Assembly: GCA_021805245.1 (NCBI GenBank)
Contig: JAJZFS010000022.1
Location: 1-36,492, forward strand
Reading direction: 5' to 3'
DNA: 36,492 nt
From: Pseudomonadota bacterium
Lineage (GTDB): Bacteria; Pseudomonadota; Alphaproteobacteria; Micavibrionales; UBA2020
Shown here: piece by piece, positions 25,598 through 34,010 of the stretch
How the letters are laid out: each line of letters begins with the position of its first letter
Numbering within the stretch: the stretch's first letter is position 1
Notes under the pieces: model-generated
What the model saw: the letters and a program-made list of their open reading frames with translations, nothing else
Database searches by the model: none
Told to the model about the DNA's origin: nothing
Program-made: the position numbers and the translations under genes

Positions 25598-26209
25598 TCA
25601 GGCGCTTTTTACGGCCGGCTCGCCGTCGACGAGGCCGAGGTTCATCTCCAGCGCGCCGCAGAGCATCTGCCCGAGCGTGATGTGCATCTCCTGAATGCGC
25701 GCCGTGGTGGTCGAGGGGACATTGAGCAGGATGTCGCAATGTTCGGCCATCGGGCCGCCGGTCTTGCCGGTGAAGCCGGCGGTGACGATGCCCAGCTTCT
25801 TGGCTTCGATGAGCGCGTTGATGACGTTCTGGCTCTTGCCCGAGGTGCTGATGCCGATGGCAAGGTCGCCCCTTTTGCCCAGCGCCGCGACCTGACGCGC
25901 AAACAGATGCTCGAAGCCGAAGTCGTTGCCGATGGCGGTGAGCGAGGAGGTGTCGGTGGTCAGCGCGATCGCGGCGATCGGCGCGCGGTCGGTCTTGTAG
26001 CGCACGGTCAGCTCGGTCGCGAGGTGCTGCGCGTCGCCGGCGCTGCCGCCGTTGCCGAAGAACAAAACCTTGCCGCCCGCCTTGATGGTGGCGGAGGCGG
26101 CGAGCAGCAGCTCCTCGAACGGCTCGAGCAGCGCCTCATGCGTCGCCTTTTGCACGGCATGGTGCTCGGCAAATTCGGACTCCCAGAATTTCTTGCAGAG
26201 AAAGGTCAT
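25598..26209 (-). CDS. gmhA: D-sedoheptulose-7-phosphate isomerase
   Basis: Converts sedoheptulose 7-phosphate to D-glycero-D-manno-heptose 7-phosphate, first step to ADP-heptose for the LPS inner core. 203 residues of the SIS fold. GKVLFFGNGGSAGDAQHLAT with the conserved Ser/His, ELTVRY, ALTTDTSSLTAIGNDFGF, GISTSGKSQNVINAL (SIS phosphosugar loop), and TARIQEMHITLGQMLC with catalytic Glu/His residues. The ATG overlaps the stop of the upstream lipoprotein by 4 nt (ATGA), so the two are coupled. Other hldE/gmhB genes are not in the window. Confidence 0.95.
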   Translation of the reverse strand: MTFLCKKFWESEFAEHHAVQKATHEALLEPFEELLLAASATIKAGGKVLFFGNGGSAGDAQHLATELTVRYKTDRAPIAAIALTTDTSSLTAIGNDFGFEHLFARQVAALGKRGDLAIGISTSGKSQNVINALIEAKKLGIVTAGFTGKTGGPMAEHCDILLNVPSTTTARIQEMHITLGQMLCGALEMNLGLVDGEPAVKSA

Positions 26210-26748
26210 TTTTTCCGCTCCTTGTTATACGCGTATTGCGCGTGGGTCAAAGCGAAGCCGACGATCACCTTATAGTCCGCCGCCCCGTGGCTGTTGTGCG
26301 GCAGGGGGATCTTGATGGCGTGGTCTTCGGTGTTTTCGCCGTTTTCGTTACTATCGAAATCAACGGTCGTGGTGAAGGCCTGCCGCTGCAAAATCTCGTT
26401 GGCTGGCGACAGCACGGCGATAAAATATGGAAATACCTGCTTTTTCAGGTGCGCGCCCGCAGGGCCCTTTTGCGCCACGAACGGCACCTTGAGGTCGACT
26501 TCCACGGCGTTCTTCTTCTTATCGAAGCTGCAGGAGCCGCGGTAGCCGTTGATGCTGCCGCGCACGACGACGTTTTTCTCGCCCGCGCCGAGAACGGGAT
26601 TGGCGGCAAGATAGGTGACGGTGTCGGTATTATCGATAAAACCGGTGGCCGGACAAATGCCCGTTGGCGGAAGCTTGTGGGCGCAGCCCGAAAGCATCAG
26701 GGCGAATAAAAGACCGCAGGCCAGATACGGCAGAAGGTACTTGCGCAT
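26206..26748 (-). CDS. Predicted lipoprotein of an uncharacterised alphaproteobacterial family
   Basis: 180 residues from the ATG at 26748 (GAGG about 6 nt upstream). Lipoprotein signal MRKYLLPYLACGLLFALMLS, then G-C22, giving a lipobox LSGC with lipidated Cys22. The mature part is one domain: GICPATGFIDN, VVVRGSINGYRGSCSFDKK, EVDLKVPFVAQKGPAG, FPYFIAVLSP and a late TVDFDSNENG. I recall similar unnamed lipoproteins in alphaproteobacteria, with the RGSCSFD core conserved; the role is unknown. An upstream extension starting MGLMRGIL is less plausible because it precedes the signal peptide. First gene of the gmhA–uppP–xseB run. Confidence 0.8.
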   Translation of the reverse strand: MRKYLLPYLACGLLFALMLSGCAHKLPPTGICPATGFIDNTDTVTYLAANPVLGAGEKNVVVRGSINGYRGSCSFDKKKNAVEVDLKVPFVAQKGPAGAHLKKQVFPYFIAVLSPANEILQRQAFTTTVDFDSNENGENTEDHAIKIPLPHNSHGAADYKVIVGFALTHAQYAYNKERKK

Positions 26749-26796
26749 GGGAAACCTCGATTCCAGAGCCAGCAGGATACCCCGCATAAGGCCCAA

Positions 26797-26806
26797 GGTC
26801 TAGACC
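26797..26806. promoter_or_regulatory. Perfect 10-bp palindrome between divergent lipoprotein and ispH
   Basis: GGTCTAGACC is self-complementary and is followed by CTAGACTC, giving two CTAGAC copies 7 nt apart. Candidate shared operator; weak evidence. Confidence 0.25.
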
Positions 26807-26822
26807 CTAGACTCAAGACGGC

Positions 26823-26851
26823 TTGCGCATGTATATTTCCCTATATATATT
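26823..26851 (+). promoter_or_regulatory. Candidate ispH promoter, possibly giving a leaderless mRNA
   Basis: TTGCGC (26823–26828), 17-nt spacer, TATATT (26846–26851). The expected start site, about 7 nt after the -10, falls on the A of the ispH ATG at 26858. No purine-rich ribosome site precedes that ATG. Confidence 0.4.
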
Positions 26852-26857
26852 CCCTTC

Positions 26858-27823
26858 ATGGCAACACCCAAAATGGTAAAAACGAAGCCTGGCCTTAAAA
26901 TCATCCTCGCCAGCCCGCGCGGCTTCTGCGCGGGGGTGGACCGCGCCATCGAGATCGTCGAGCGGGCGCTCGCCAGGTTCGGCGCGCCGGTCTACGTGCG
27001 CCACGAGATCGTCCACAACAAGGCGGTGCTGGAGGACCTGAAATCCAAAGGCGCGGTGTTCGTCGCCGACCTTGACGAGGTTCCCGAAAACCGCCCCGTG
27101 GTCTTTTCCGCCCACGGCGTGCCGAAAGCCGTGCCCGCCGCGGCGCAACAGCGCAACATGATCTACGTCGACGCCACCTGCCCGCTGGTCAGCAAGGTGC
27201 ATCACGAGGCGGAGGCGCTGCAACGCAACGGCAAGCAGATCATCCTCATCGGCCATGCGGGCCACCCCGAGGTCGTCGGCACGATGGGCCAGCTCCCCGC
27301 AGGCGACATTCTGCTGGTCGAGAAGATCGAGGACGTGGCGGAGATCAAGGTGCGCGACGCGCAAAGCCTCGCCTATCTGACGCAGACGACGCTCTCCGTC
27401 GACGACACCAAGCATATCGTCCGGGCCTTGAAAGCCCGCTTCCCCGCCATCTTCGCGCCGCAGAAGGAGGACATCTGCTACGCCACCACCAACCGGCAGG
27501 CGGCGGTGAAGGCGATCGCGCCGCGCGTCGAGGCCCTGGTCGTCATCGGCTCGAAAAACTCCTCCAACTCCAACCGCCTGGTCGAAGTGGCGCAGGCCCA
27601 CGGCTGCCCCGACGCTTTTCTGGTCGACTGCGCCGCCGACATCGACTGGAAAAAGCTCAAAAACATCCGCACCCTGGGCCTGACCGCGGGCGCCTCCGCG
27701 CCGGAACGGCTGGTGCAGGAGGTGATCGAGGCGGCGCGCGGCTATTTCGAGGTCGAGACGGAAACCGCAACGACCGCCGACGAGCGGGTCGTTTTCAACA
27801 TCCCGCGCATGCTGGCGGGATAA
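26858..27823 (+). CDS. ispH: 4-hydroxy-3-methylbut-2-enyl diphosphate reductase
   Basis: Last enzyme of the MEP pathway: reduces HMBPP to isopentenyl and dimethylallyl diphosphate using a 4Fe-4S cluster. 321 residues. Cluster cysteines are in [12 protein letters not shown] (C24), [12 protein letters not shown] and [11 protein letters not shown]; substrate residues in [21 protein letters not shown] and [10 protein letters not shown]. No Shine-Dalgarno before the ATG at 26858 or the in-frame ATG at 26873. First gene of the ispH–thrB–rnhA run known from many alphaproteobacteria. Together with dxs, ispA and uppP it places several isoprenoid genes within 10 kb. Confidence 0.98.
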   Translation: MATPKMVKTKPGLKIILASPRGFCAGVDRAIEIVERALARFGAPVYVRHEIVHNKAVLEDLKSKGAVFVADLDEVPENRPVVFSAHGVPKAVPAAAQQRNMIYVDATCPLVSKVHHEAEALQRNGKQIILIGHAGHPEVVGTMGQLPAGDILLVEKIEDVAEIKVRDAQSLAYLTQTTLSVDDTKHIVRALKARFPAIFAPQKEDICYATTNRQAAVKAIAPRVEALVVIGSKNSSNSNRLVEVAQAHGCPDAFLVDCAADIDWKKLKNIRTLGLTAGASAPERLVQEVIEAARGYFEVETETATTADERVVFNIPRMLAG

Positions 27824-28749
27824 TGGCCGTTTTCACCCACATCACGCAAGAGCAGGCGGCGGAGCACCTCGCCGCCTTCGACATCGGCGCCGTGACGGCG
27901 CTGGAGCCGATCAGCGCGGGCGTCGAGAACACCAACTACAAACTCGCGACGTCGGCGGGCAATTACATTCTGACGCTGGTCGAAAAGCGCACCCGCGCGG
28001 AAGACCTGCCGTTTATCGTCGCCTTCATGGCGCATTTGCAAAAGCGCGACATTCCCTGTCCCGCCGTCATCGCGGATAAGACCGGCCGCGCCATCGTGCC
28101 GCTGGCCGGCCGCCCCGCGGTCATCACGGATTTTCTCGCCGGCGCGGCAGCGAAGGAACTGACGCCAGCGCACGCCGGCGCGGCGGGCGCGCTGCTGGCG
28201 AAAATGCACAACGCGGCGGCGGATTTCAAACCGCGGCGCGAAAACCCCGTCGCGCTGCCGGCCTGGAAAAAGCTGATCGGCGATTGCGCCGCCGCGCCGG
28301 TTTTTGCGGAGCTGCAGGAAGAACTGGCCTTTCTTGCAAACAACCGCCCGTGGGGCCTGCCCGCCGGCGCGGTGCATGCGGATTTGTTTCCCGACAACGC
28401 GTTTTTCCAAGAGGAAAAAATCTCCGGCGTTTTCGATTTTTATTTTTCCTGCACCGACGCCTTCGCCTACGATTTCATGGCGACGCTCGACGCCTGGTGC
28501 TTTGACAATGGCGTTTTCGCGCCCGCACGGGCGCGGGCGTTCGCCGCCGCCTATCAGGCGCTGCGCCCGCTCTCGGGAGAGGAAAAAAAATCCCTGCCCT
28601 ATTTCGGCCGCGCCGCCGCCCTGCGTATCGTCGCCACGCGGCTCTACGACCAACTGCATCCCGCCCACGGCGCGCATATCGCGCCGCACGATCCTTACGA
28701 GCATGTGCGGATTTTGCAGTTTCACCAGACGGAAAAATTCTCATGTTGA
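27823..28749 (+). CDS. thrB: Homoserine kinase (ThrB, APH-fold type)
   Basis: Phosphorylates homoserine in threonine synthesis. 308 residues. [20 protein letters not shown] start; [14 protein letters not shown] as the nucleotide loop; [23 protein letters not shown] as the catalytic-Asp loop; [19 protein letters not shown] with metal ligands. This is the aminoglycoside-phosphotransferase-like ThrB common in alphaproteobacteria, not the GHMP kinase of E. coli. Its ATG shares one base with the ispH stop (TAATG), and it overlaps rnhA by 7 nt, so the three genes are translationally linked. Confidence 0.95.
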   Translation: MAVFTHITQEQAAEHLAAFDIGAVTALEPISAGVENTNYKLATSAGNYILTLVEKRTRAEDLPFIVAFMAHLQKRDIPCPAVIADKTGRAIVPLAGRPAVITDFLAGAAAKELTPAHAGAAGALLAKMHNAAADFKPRRENPVALPAWKKLIGDCAAAPVFAELQEELAFLANNRPWGLPAGAVHADLFPDNAFFQEEKISGVFDFYFSCTDAFAYDFMATLDAWCFDNGVFAPARARAFAAAYQALRPLSGEEKKSLPYFGRAAALRIVATRLYDQLHPAHGAHIAPHDPYEHVRILQFHQTEKFSC

Positions 28750-29177
28750 AGACGGTCGACCTTTTCACCGACGGCGCCTGCTCGGGCAATCCCGGCCCCG
28801 GCGGCTGGGGGGCGATTTTGCGCTACGGCGCGCATGAAAAAGAGTTCAGCGGCGGCGCGGCTGATACCACCAACAACCGCATGGAGCTGACCGCGGTGAT
28901 CGAAGGCCTCGCGGCGTTGAAATCGCCCTGCGCCGTCACCGTCCATACCGACAGCAAATACGTCATGGACGGCGTGACCAAATACCTCGCCCGCTGGAAG
29001 GAAAAAGGCTGGAAAACCGCCGACCGCAAACCGGTCAAAAACCCCGATCTGTGGCAAACGCTCGACGCCGCGCTGCAAAAGCACCGGGTCAGGTGGATCT
29101 GGGTCAAGGGCCATAACGGCCACCCCGAGAACGAGCGCGCCGACGCGCTCGCCCGCGCCGGAATTCCGCCCGCCTAA
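28743..29177 (+). CDS. rnhA: Ribonuclease HI
   Basis: Cuts the RNA strand of RNA–DNA hybrids. 144 residues. All catalytic residues sit at the E. coli numbers: D10 ([13 protein letters not shown]), E48 (NNRMELTAV), D70 ([11 protein letters not shown]) and D134 (NERADALA), with H124 in [10 protein letters not shown]. The basic helix ([17 protein letters not shown]) that binds hybrid is present. Third gene of ispH–thrB–rnhA, overlapping thrB by 7 nt. Its stop overlaps the convergent GNAT gene by 4 nt. Confidence 0.97.
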   Translation: MLKTVDLFTDGACSGNPGPGGWGAILRYGAHEKEFSGGAADTTNNRMELTAVIEGLAALKSPCAVTVHTDSKYVMDGVTKYLARWKEKGWKTADRKPVKNPDLWQTLDAALQKHRVRWIWVKGHNGHPENERADALARAGIPPA

Positions 29178-29932
29178 AGCCCGAAGCCGCCGCACGCCTT
29201 CTTCCGTTGCGCAAAGGTCAGCGTGTCTTTCGCGCGGTCATGGGCCACGCCCTTGTGGCCTTGCGCCAGCAGCTCTTTCTGCCGCGCAAGATCGCTCGTC
29301 GAAACGTCTTCCTGTTTTTTCGCGGCGGTGTTGAAGGCGGCTTTCAGGTCGGGGATATGCCCGTGCAGGTTATACAGCACGCTGTTGTCGGCGGGGTCGG
29401 TGCCGAGGCTTTCGATATGCAGCCCCTCCTTGAGAAAGACCGACCAGCTGAAAGCGTTTTCCACCGCCACTTCCGCGAGCGCTTCCGTCCGCCCGTTTTG
29501 CGCCGCCTGTCCGAGCCAGTGCCGCACCATGACGTCCATCAGCTTGTTGCCCCGATAGGCGGGATCGACGACCACCCCCTCCAGCACGGTGAGCTGTTCG
29601 GGCTGTGCGGATATGGCCATGTCCGTCATGCCGCTGGCGGGATGCGCCGCCGAAGGATTGAAAACGATGCTCTGGGCGACCAGCTTCCCGTCCGCGACGA
29701 CGCCGATCACCGCGCCGCCGTGCGCAAAATGGCGGGTGAAAAAACCCCTGTCTTTTTGCAAAAGGTAATGCTGCTCGTCGGCGGCGAGGCTTTTGAAGGC
29801 GGCCTCCTGCAGCGCGAGGATCTGCTCCATGTGCGCAGCGGTGAGCGCGACCAGCGCGAATTGGCCGCCGCTTTTCTTCAAAAGTCCGGTCTCGTGGACG
29901 GTGGTTTCTTTGATATCGATTTCGGTTGTCAT
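29174..29932 (-). CDS. GNAT-family acetyltransferase-like protein with C-terminal extension
   Basis: 252 residues. The N-terminal ~190 residues fit a GNAT fold: [40 protein letters not shown], then the acetyl-CoA motif [20 protein letters not shown] (V-x5-RGNKLM) and a following [15 protein letters not shown]. The last ~60 residues (from [14 protein letters not shown]) are polar, helix-prone and outside the usual domain. Substrate unknown. Convergent with rnhA with a 4-nt stop overlap; upstream lies a 240-nt gap with inverted repeats. Confidence 0.75.
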   Translation of the reverse strand: MTTEIDIKETTVHETGLLKKSGGQFALVALTAAHMEQILALQEAAFKSLAADEQHYLLQKDRGFFTRHFAHGGAVIGVVADGKLVAQSIVFNPSAAHPASGMTDMAISAQPEQLTVLEGVVVDPAYRGNKLMDVMVRHWLGQAAQNGRTEALAEVAVENAFSWSVFLKEGLHIESLGTDPADNSVLYNLHGHIPDLKAAFNTAAKKQEDVSTSDLARQKELLAQGHKGVAHDRAKDTLTFAQRKKACGGFGL

Positions 29933-29975
29933 TTGTCAGGCGCCTTAAGTTGGGGAAATACGCCGCGGACTCTGC

Positions 29976-29997
29976 TTTTATCCCTTAAAGGATAAAA
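29976..29997. repeat. Inverted repeat upstream of the GNAT gene
   Basis: TTTTATCC and GGATAAAA flank CTTAAA, an 8-bp perfect inverted repeat 44 nt upstream of the GNAT start. Too AT-rich for a convincing terminator; could be an operator. A second GC-rich hairpin (CCGGCGGCTA with TAGCC/GCCGG, 30045–30071) lies further on. Confidence 0.35.
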
Positions 29998-30173
29998 TGT
30001 CGGGCGGTTTGGGGCTATGCCTGAAAAGAAACGAGGATGCGCGCCCGGCGGCTAGTCTATAGCCGCGCCGGTACGTCGGGAAATGCGGGCGGAAAGACCC
30101 GCGGATATGTTTTGCGCGTTGATCATGTTTTCAAGTGTCCATCGATTCTGCGATTCCGTCAAGCGATTTGGCG

Positions 30174-32165
30174 TTAATGATTGTAAACCGGCGTGTTGCT
30201 GCCTTTAAACCCGCTGATAAAATCGCCCCTGCCCGACGACCAGCGGTTCAGCATGTCGGCGAAGGAGTTGCCGGGCGGCACGAGGGACTGCGCCGTCTCC
30301 GGCACGAACTGCGGCAGGGTAAAGCCCTGCACCGCGCCCATATAGTCGTGCCACAGTTCCGCGGGATACATGCCGCCGGTCACATAGCGCATCGGCGTGT
30401 TGTCGTCGTTGCCCATCCAGACGCCGGTGACGAACTTGTCGGTATAGCCGACGAACCACGCGTCGCGGAAATCCTGCGACGTGCCGGTTTTGCCTGCGGC
30501 CGTCACGCCGGGGATCGCCGCGCGCACCCCCGTGCCGCCGGGGGCGACCACGCCCTGCAGCATGCCGTCGAGCGCGGCGATGTTGTCCGGCTGGAAGGTC
30601 TGCGCGCGCACCGGCGGCTGGCGCTGGTAGAGGAGGTTTCCGGCGCTGTCGGTGATCGAGAGGACGGCATAAGGCCAGGTTTCCTTGCCGCCGGAAGCGA
30701 AGGCGGCATAGGCGTTGGTCAACTCCAGCAAGTCCACGCTATCCGCGCCGAGCGCCGCCGACAGCTGCGGCTTGGGCAGATGGGTGAAGCCGGCGCGCCG
30801 CGCGACGTTGATGAACCGGCCGACGCCGATAGCGCGCAAGAGGCGCACCGTCGCGGTGTTGAGCGATTTTTGCAAAGCTTCGGCGAGCGTGACGGTGCCG
30901 TATTTTTCGCCGTCATAGTTCCCGGGATGGTAGTCGCCGCTCTTGATCGGCGCGGCGCTGATGGTGCTGTCCGGCGTATAGCCCGCCTCGAGCGCGGCGA
31001 GGTACACGAACGGCTTGACGGTCGAGCCGGGCTGGCGCAGGGCCTGCGTCGCGCGGTTGTACTGGCTTTTGGTGTAGCTGCGCCCGCCGATCATGGCGAG
31101 GATCGCGCCGGCGGGCGATTCCGTCACCAGCGCCATTTGCGTGACGTGGCGGCTTTGGGGGATCTGCTCGAAAATCCGCTCGGCCTTGGCTTCGGCCATC
31201 AGCTGCAGTTGCGGGCTGAGCGTCGTCTTGACGGTGAGGTCGTTGGTCGTCGAGGAGGTAAAGCCGTCGATCTGGCTCAAAATCCAGTCGGCGAAATAAT
31301 GATTGAGACTGCCGGCGGTGGAAAGATGCACCGGCAGCCGCGCGTCCTGATAGGCCGCGCGCGCGGCGGCGGGCGTGATGTAGCCCGCCGCGACCATCTC
31401 GTGCAGCACCATGTGCGTGCGCCCGAGCGAGCGTTTCGGGTGGAGCGTGGGCGAATAATGTTCCGGCGCGCGCAGCAGCCCCGCGAGCAGCGCCGACTGG
31501 AAGAGATCGAGCTGCGCTGCCGGCTTGTTGAAATAGGTCTCCGCCGCCGCGTCGACGCCATAGGCGCCGCCGCCGAAATAGACGCGGTTGAGATAGGCCA
31601 TCAAAATCTGGTCCTTGCTGTACTTGTGCGTCAGCTCGAGCGCGATGATCGCCTCCTGCGCCTTGCGGCGCAGCGTCTTGTCGGGGGTGAGGAAGAGGTT
31701 CTTCGCCAGCTGCTGGGTGATGGTGGAGGCGCCCTCGACCCAGCGCCCGTGGCGCACGTTCACCAGCGCGGCGCGCAAAATCGCCAGCGGCTCGATGCCG
31801 TAATCGGAATAGAAATCGCGGTTCTCGACCGACAACACCGCGTGCACCAGATCGGGCGGCACGTCGGCGATGGACAGGATGCGCCCCTGCAGGCCGCCGT
31901 AGCGCGCGATCGGCGTGCCGTCGTCGGCGAGGATGACGACGCTCGGGCGGGTGTTGATCGGCTTGGCGTTGCCGAGACTCGGCAGGCCGTGGAACAGATA
32001 CCAGCCGAGGCCGCCGGCGAAGATCGCCGCAACGGCGAGCAGCAGCTTGAGGCGGCCGTTTTTCCTGCGCGGCCGCCTTGTGCGGGAGGTTTTGCTTGTG
32101 CCCGCGCCGCCGCGCTTGCGCCCGCCGGTCTTTTTGGATGTCCGCTTCGGTTTTTTGGGAGCCAT
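30174..32165 (-). CDS. Class A penicillin-binding protein (PBP1 family, transglycosylase plus transpeptidase)
   Basis: Polymerises and cross-links peptidoglycan. 663 residues: a very basic cytoplasmic tail (1–39), a membrane helix (about 40–58), a glycosyltransferase GT51 domain with VENRDFYSDYG (catalytic Glu114), GASTITQQLAKNLFL, RRKAQEAIIALELTHKYSKD and ILMAYLNRVYFGGGAYG, then a transpeptidase domain with S381-T-V-K384, SLN and K559-T-G-T-S. Residues DYG replace the more usual HxG after FY. The ATG at 32165 lies downstream of a TATAAT promoter and a leader hairpin (GTGCCCG/CGGGCAC, 32191–32208). No strong terminator after the stop. Confidence 0.95.
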   Translation of the reverse strand: MAPKKPKRTSKKTGGRKRGGAGTSKTSRTRRPRRKNGRLKLLLAVAAIFAGGLGWYLFHGLPSLGNAKPINTRPSVVILADDGTPIARYGGLQGRILSIADVPPDLVHAVLSVENRDFYSDYGIEPLAILRAALVNVRHGRWVEGASTITQQLAKNLFLTPDKTLRRKAQEAIIALELTHKYSKDQILMAYLNRVYFGGGAYGVDAAAETYFNKPAAQLDLFQSALLAGLLRAPEHYSPTLHPKRSLGRTHMVLHEMVAAGYITPAAARAAYQDARLPVHLSTAGSLNHYFADWILSQIDGFTSSTTNDLTVKTTLSPQLQLMAEAKAERIFEQIPQSRHVTQMALVTESPAGAILAMIGGRSYTKSQYNRATQALRQPGSTVKPFVYLAALEAGYTPDSTISAAPIKSGDYHPGNYDGEKYGTVTLAEALQKSLNTATVRLLRAIGVGRFINVARRAGFTHLPKPQLSAALGADSVDLLELTNAYAAFASGGKETWPYAVLSITDSAGNLLYQRQPPVRAQTFQPDNIAALDGMLQGVVAPGGTGVRAAIPGVTAAGKTGTSQDFRDAWFVGYTDKFVTGVWMGNDDNTPMRYVTGGMYPAELWHDYMGAVQGFTLPQFVPETAQSLVPPGNSFADMLNRWSSGRGDFISGFKGSNTPVYNH

Positions 32166-32241
32166 CTACCCTCGCAGCCCGTTAATCCTTGTGCCCGCGC
32201 ACGGGCACGGGCGGCCTGCCGGCGCCGCTCCGGCCGCCTTC

Positions 32242-32270
32242 ATTATAGGGAGTCCTGCCGCGTAAATAAA
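32242..32270 (-). promoter_or_regulatory. Candidate promoter of the PBP gene
   Basis: On the minus strand TTTATT (32265–32270), 17-nt spacer, then a perfect TATAAT (32242–32247), 77 nt upstream of the PBP start in the 182-nt gap after the thiolase. Confidence 0.5.
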
Positions 32271-32347
32271 GACTGCGCCGCCGCTTCAGGCGCCATATTC
32301 TGCCGCGCGCGCCGGAGAAATACCGCACGGCGCGCTCCAGCAAAATA

Positions 32348-33538
32348 TTATGCGGCGCGCTCCAGCGCGACGGCCGTCGCCTCGCCGCCGCCGATGCACA
32401 GCGACGCGACGCCTTTTTTGAGGCCACGCTTCTCCATCGCGGCGAGCAGCGTGACGATGATGCGCGCGCCCGAGCAGCCGATCGGGTGGCCGAGGGCGCA
32501 GGCGCCGCCGTTGACGTTGACTTTGTCATGCGGCAGACCCAGCTCGCGCATCGCGGCGAGCGTCACCACGGCGAAGGCCTCGTTGATCTCGAACAATTCG
32601 ACGTCCTTCATCGTCCAGCCCGCTTTTTCGACGACCTTCCTGGTCGCGCCGATGGGCGCGATGGTGAATTCCGCGGGTTTTTGCGCGTGGGTCGCGTGGG
32701 CGCGGATCGCGGCAATGATTCTGAGGCCGCGCTTGTCGGCTTCGGACTTGCGCATCAGCAGCAGGGCCGCCGCGCCGTCGGAGATCGAGCTCGAGGTCGC
32801 CGCCGTCACCGTGCCGTCGGGCGTGAAAGCGGGCTTGAGCTGCGGGATCTTGTCGGGCTTGGCGCGGCTCGGGCCTTCGTCGTCGGCGACGACGGTGTCG
32901 CCCTTTTTGCTTTTGAGCGTCAGCGGCACGATTTCGGGCTTGAAGTCGCCGTCCTTGATCGCGCGCGTGGCGCGCTCCAGAGAGGCGAGCGCGAACTTGT
33001 CCTGATCGTCGCGGGTGATTTGCAGCTTGTGCGCCGTTTCGTCGGCGAAAACGCCCATCGCCTGACCTTTGTCGTAGGCGTCTTCCAGCCCGTCGAGGAA
33101 CATGTGGTCGTAGACCCTGCCGTGGCCCATGCGGTAGCCGCCGCGCGCCTTGTCGAGCAGGTAGGGCGCATTGGTCATGCTTTCCATGCCGCCGGCGATG
33201 GTGAGAGTGGTGGAGCCCGCGAGGATCTGGTCGTGGCCGATCATCACCGCGCGCATGCCCGAGCCGCAGACCTTGTTGACCGTGGTCGCGCCCGTGGCGT
33301 CCGGCAGACCGGCGCCGAGCGCGGCCTGACGCGCGGGCGCCTGACCGAGGCCGGCGGGCAGCACGCAGCCCATGATCACGTCGTCGACGTCGCCGGCGTT
33401 GAGGCCGCCGCGCTTCAGGGTTTCGGCAATCGCCGCGGAGCCGAGCTGGACGGCCGTGAAGCCGGACAGCTCGCCCTGAAACGCGCCCATGGGCGTGCGG
33501 GCCATGCTGACGATAACGACGGGATCATTGTTACTCAT
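32348..33538 (-). CDS. Thiolase, acetyl-CoA C-acetyltransferase type
   Basis: Reversibly condenses two acetyl-CoA to acetoacetyl-CoA, or cleaves 3-ketoacyl-CoA. 396 residues. Nucleophilic C91 in NKVCGSGMRA; GGMESMTNAPYLL; NEAFAV; GHPIGCSGARI with H351; general acid C381 in SLCIGGGEATA. The ATG at 33538 (MSNNDPVVIVSMARTPMG) has AAAGAGGTG upstream; a longer frame reaching further upstream is unlikely. The sequence fits the biosynthetic AtoB/PhaA group better than FadA. It could finish leucine or fatty acid breakdown together with the Ivd 15 kb away, or start polyhydroxybutyrate synthesis; phaB/phaC are not visible. Confidence 0.93.
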   Translation of the reverse strand: MSNNDPVVIVSMARTPMGAFQGELSGFTAVQLGSAAIAETLKRGGLNAGDVDDVIMGCVLPAGLGQAPARQAALGAGLPDATGATTVNKVCGSGMRAVMIGHDQILAGSTTLTIAGGMESMTNAPYLLDKARGGYRMGHGRVYDHMFLDGLEDAYDKGQAMGVFADETAHKLQITRDDQDKFALASLERATRAIKDGDFKPEIVPLTLKSKKGDTVVADDEGPSRAKPDKIPQLKPAFTPDGTVTAATSSSISDGAAALLLMRKSEADKRGLRIIAAIRAHATHAQKPAEFTIAPIGATRKVVEKAGWTMKDVELFEINEAFAVVTLAAMRELGLPHDKVNVNGGACALGHPIGCSGARIIVTLLAAMEKRGLKKGVASLCIGGGEATAVALERAA

Positions 33539-33644
33539 AATACACCTCTTTGAAAAATACCGATTTTTGTTGCGCTGCGATAAACTTAGGCCTGCGGCTG
33601 CCAAAGGACAACAGAAAAAGGGTGTCCATCAGGGCTTTATTTAC

Positions 33645-33650
33645 TATAAT
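33645..33650 (+). promoter_or_regulatory. Perfect -10 (TATAAT) before the small DUF1902-like gene
   Basis: TATAAT lies 32 nt upstream of the ATG at 33683. No good -35 at 16–18 nt, so an activator may be needed or the match may be chance. Confidence 0.35.
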
Positions 33651-33682
33651 AAGGTCATTGTTCGCTCATGTGAGGAGGGCCA

Positions 33683-33901
33683 ATGCGGCAGGTTAAAATC
33701 ATCATCGAACGGCAAATAGACATGGACGGGCCGGAGGACGTCTGGCTCGCCACCGCGGAGGAGCTGCCGGGCTTCACCGCCGAATCCAAAGACAAGGACG
33801 AAATTTTCGACCTCGCGCGCCGGCTGGCGTTCGCGTTTCTGCAGCTCGACGGCGAGGCCGCCGGAGACCGGATCGCCTTCGATTTCGAGGTGCGCGCATG
33901 A
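33683..33901 (+). CDS. Small DUF1902/HicB-like protein
   Basis: 72 residues: MRQVKIIIERQIDMDGPEDV, WLATAEELPGFTAESKDKDE, then a single helix (IFDLARRLAFAFLQLD). The pattern of two strands, W-x-A-T-x-E-x-L-P-G-x-x-x-E and one helix is that of DUF1902 and the N-terminal half of HicB antitoxins. No HicA toxin gene or DNA-binding C-terminal domain adjoins it, so an antitoxin role is not supported. GGAGG 4 nt before the ATG is a strong ribosome site. Located between divergent thiolase and convergent porin. Confidence 0.7.
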   Translation: MRQVKIIIERQIDMDGPEDVWLATAEELPGFTAESKDKDEIFDLARRLAFAFLQLDGEAAGDRIAFDFEVRA

Positions 33902-33943
33902 GCCGCGGGCAGCCTTAAAAAAATATACGCGCATCAAAAAAGA

Positions 33944-33978
33944 AGAGGCGCCCCCTTGCGGGAGCGCCTCTCTTTTAA
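33944..33978. terminator. Bidirectional terminator between the DUF1902-like gene and the porin gene
   Basis: AGAGGCGC (33944–33951) pairs with GCGCCTCT (33964–33971), extended inward by CCC/GGG around TTGC. On the minus strand it is followed by TTCTTTTTT, a good terminator for the porin; on the plus strand by CTTTT. Confidence 0.85.
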
Positions 33979-33981
33979 GTC

Positions 33982-33997
33982 TCAACAAGTTTGTTGA
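33982..33997. repeat. Inverted repeat in the porin 3' UTR
   Basis: TCAACAA-GT-TTGTTGA, 7-bp arms, 14 nt beyond the porin stop. The same heptamer recurs in the porin leader (see 35252–35347). Confidence 0.6.
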
Positions 33998-34010
33998 TCA
34001 GACGTCCGGA

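Noticed and set aside
30001-30173. GC-rich hairpins downstream of the PBP considered as a small RNA or terminator
   Set aside because: Stems are bulged and not followed by T-tracts; no promoter could be placed convincingly.
30135-33005. 956-codon plus-strand frame opposite the PBP and thiolase
   Set aside because: Antisense shadow of two well-supported genes, with no recognisable domain or ribosome site.
33683-33901. Toxin–antitoxin pair around the HicB-like protein
   Set aside because: No HicA-like or other small toxin frame with a ribosome site on either side.
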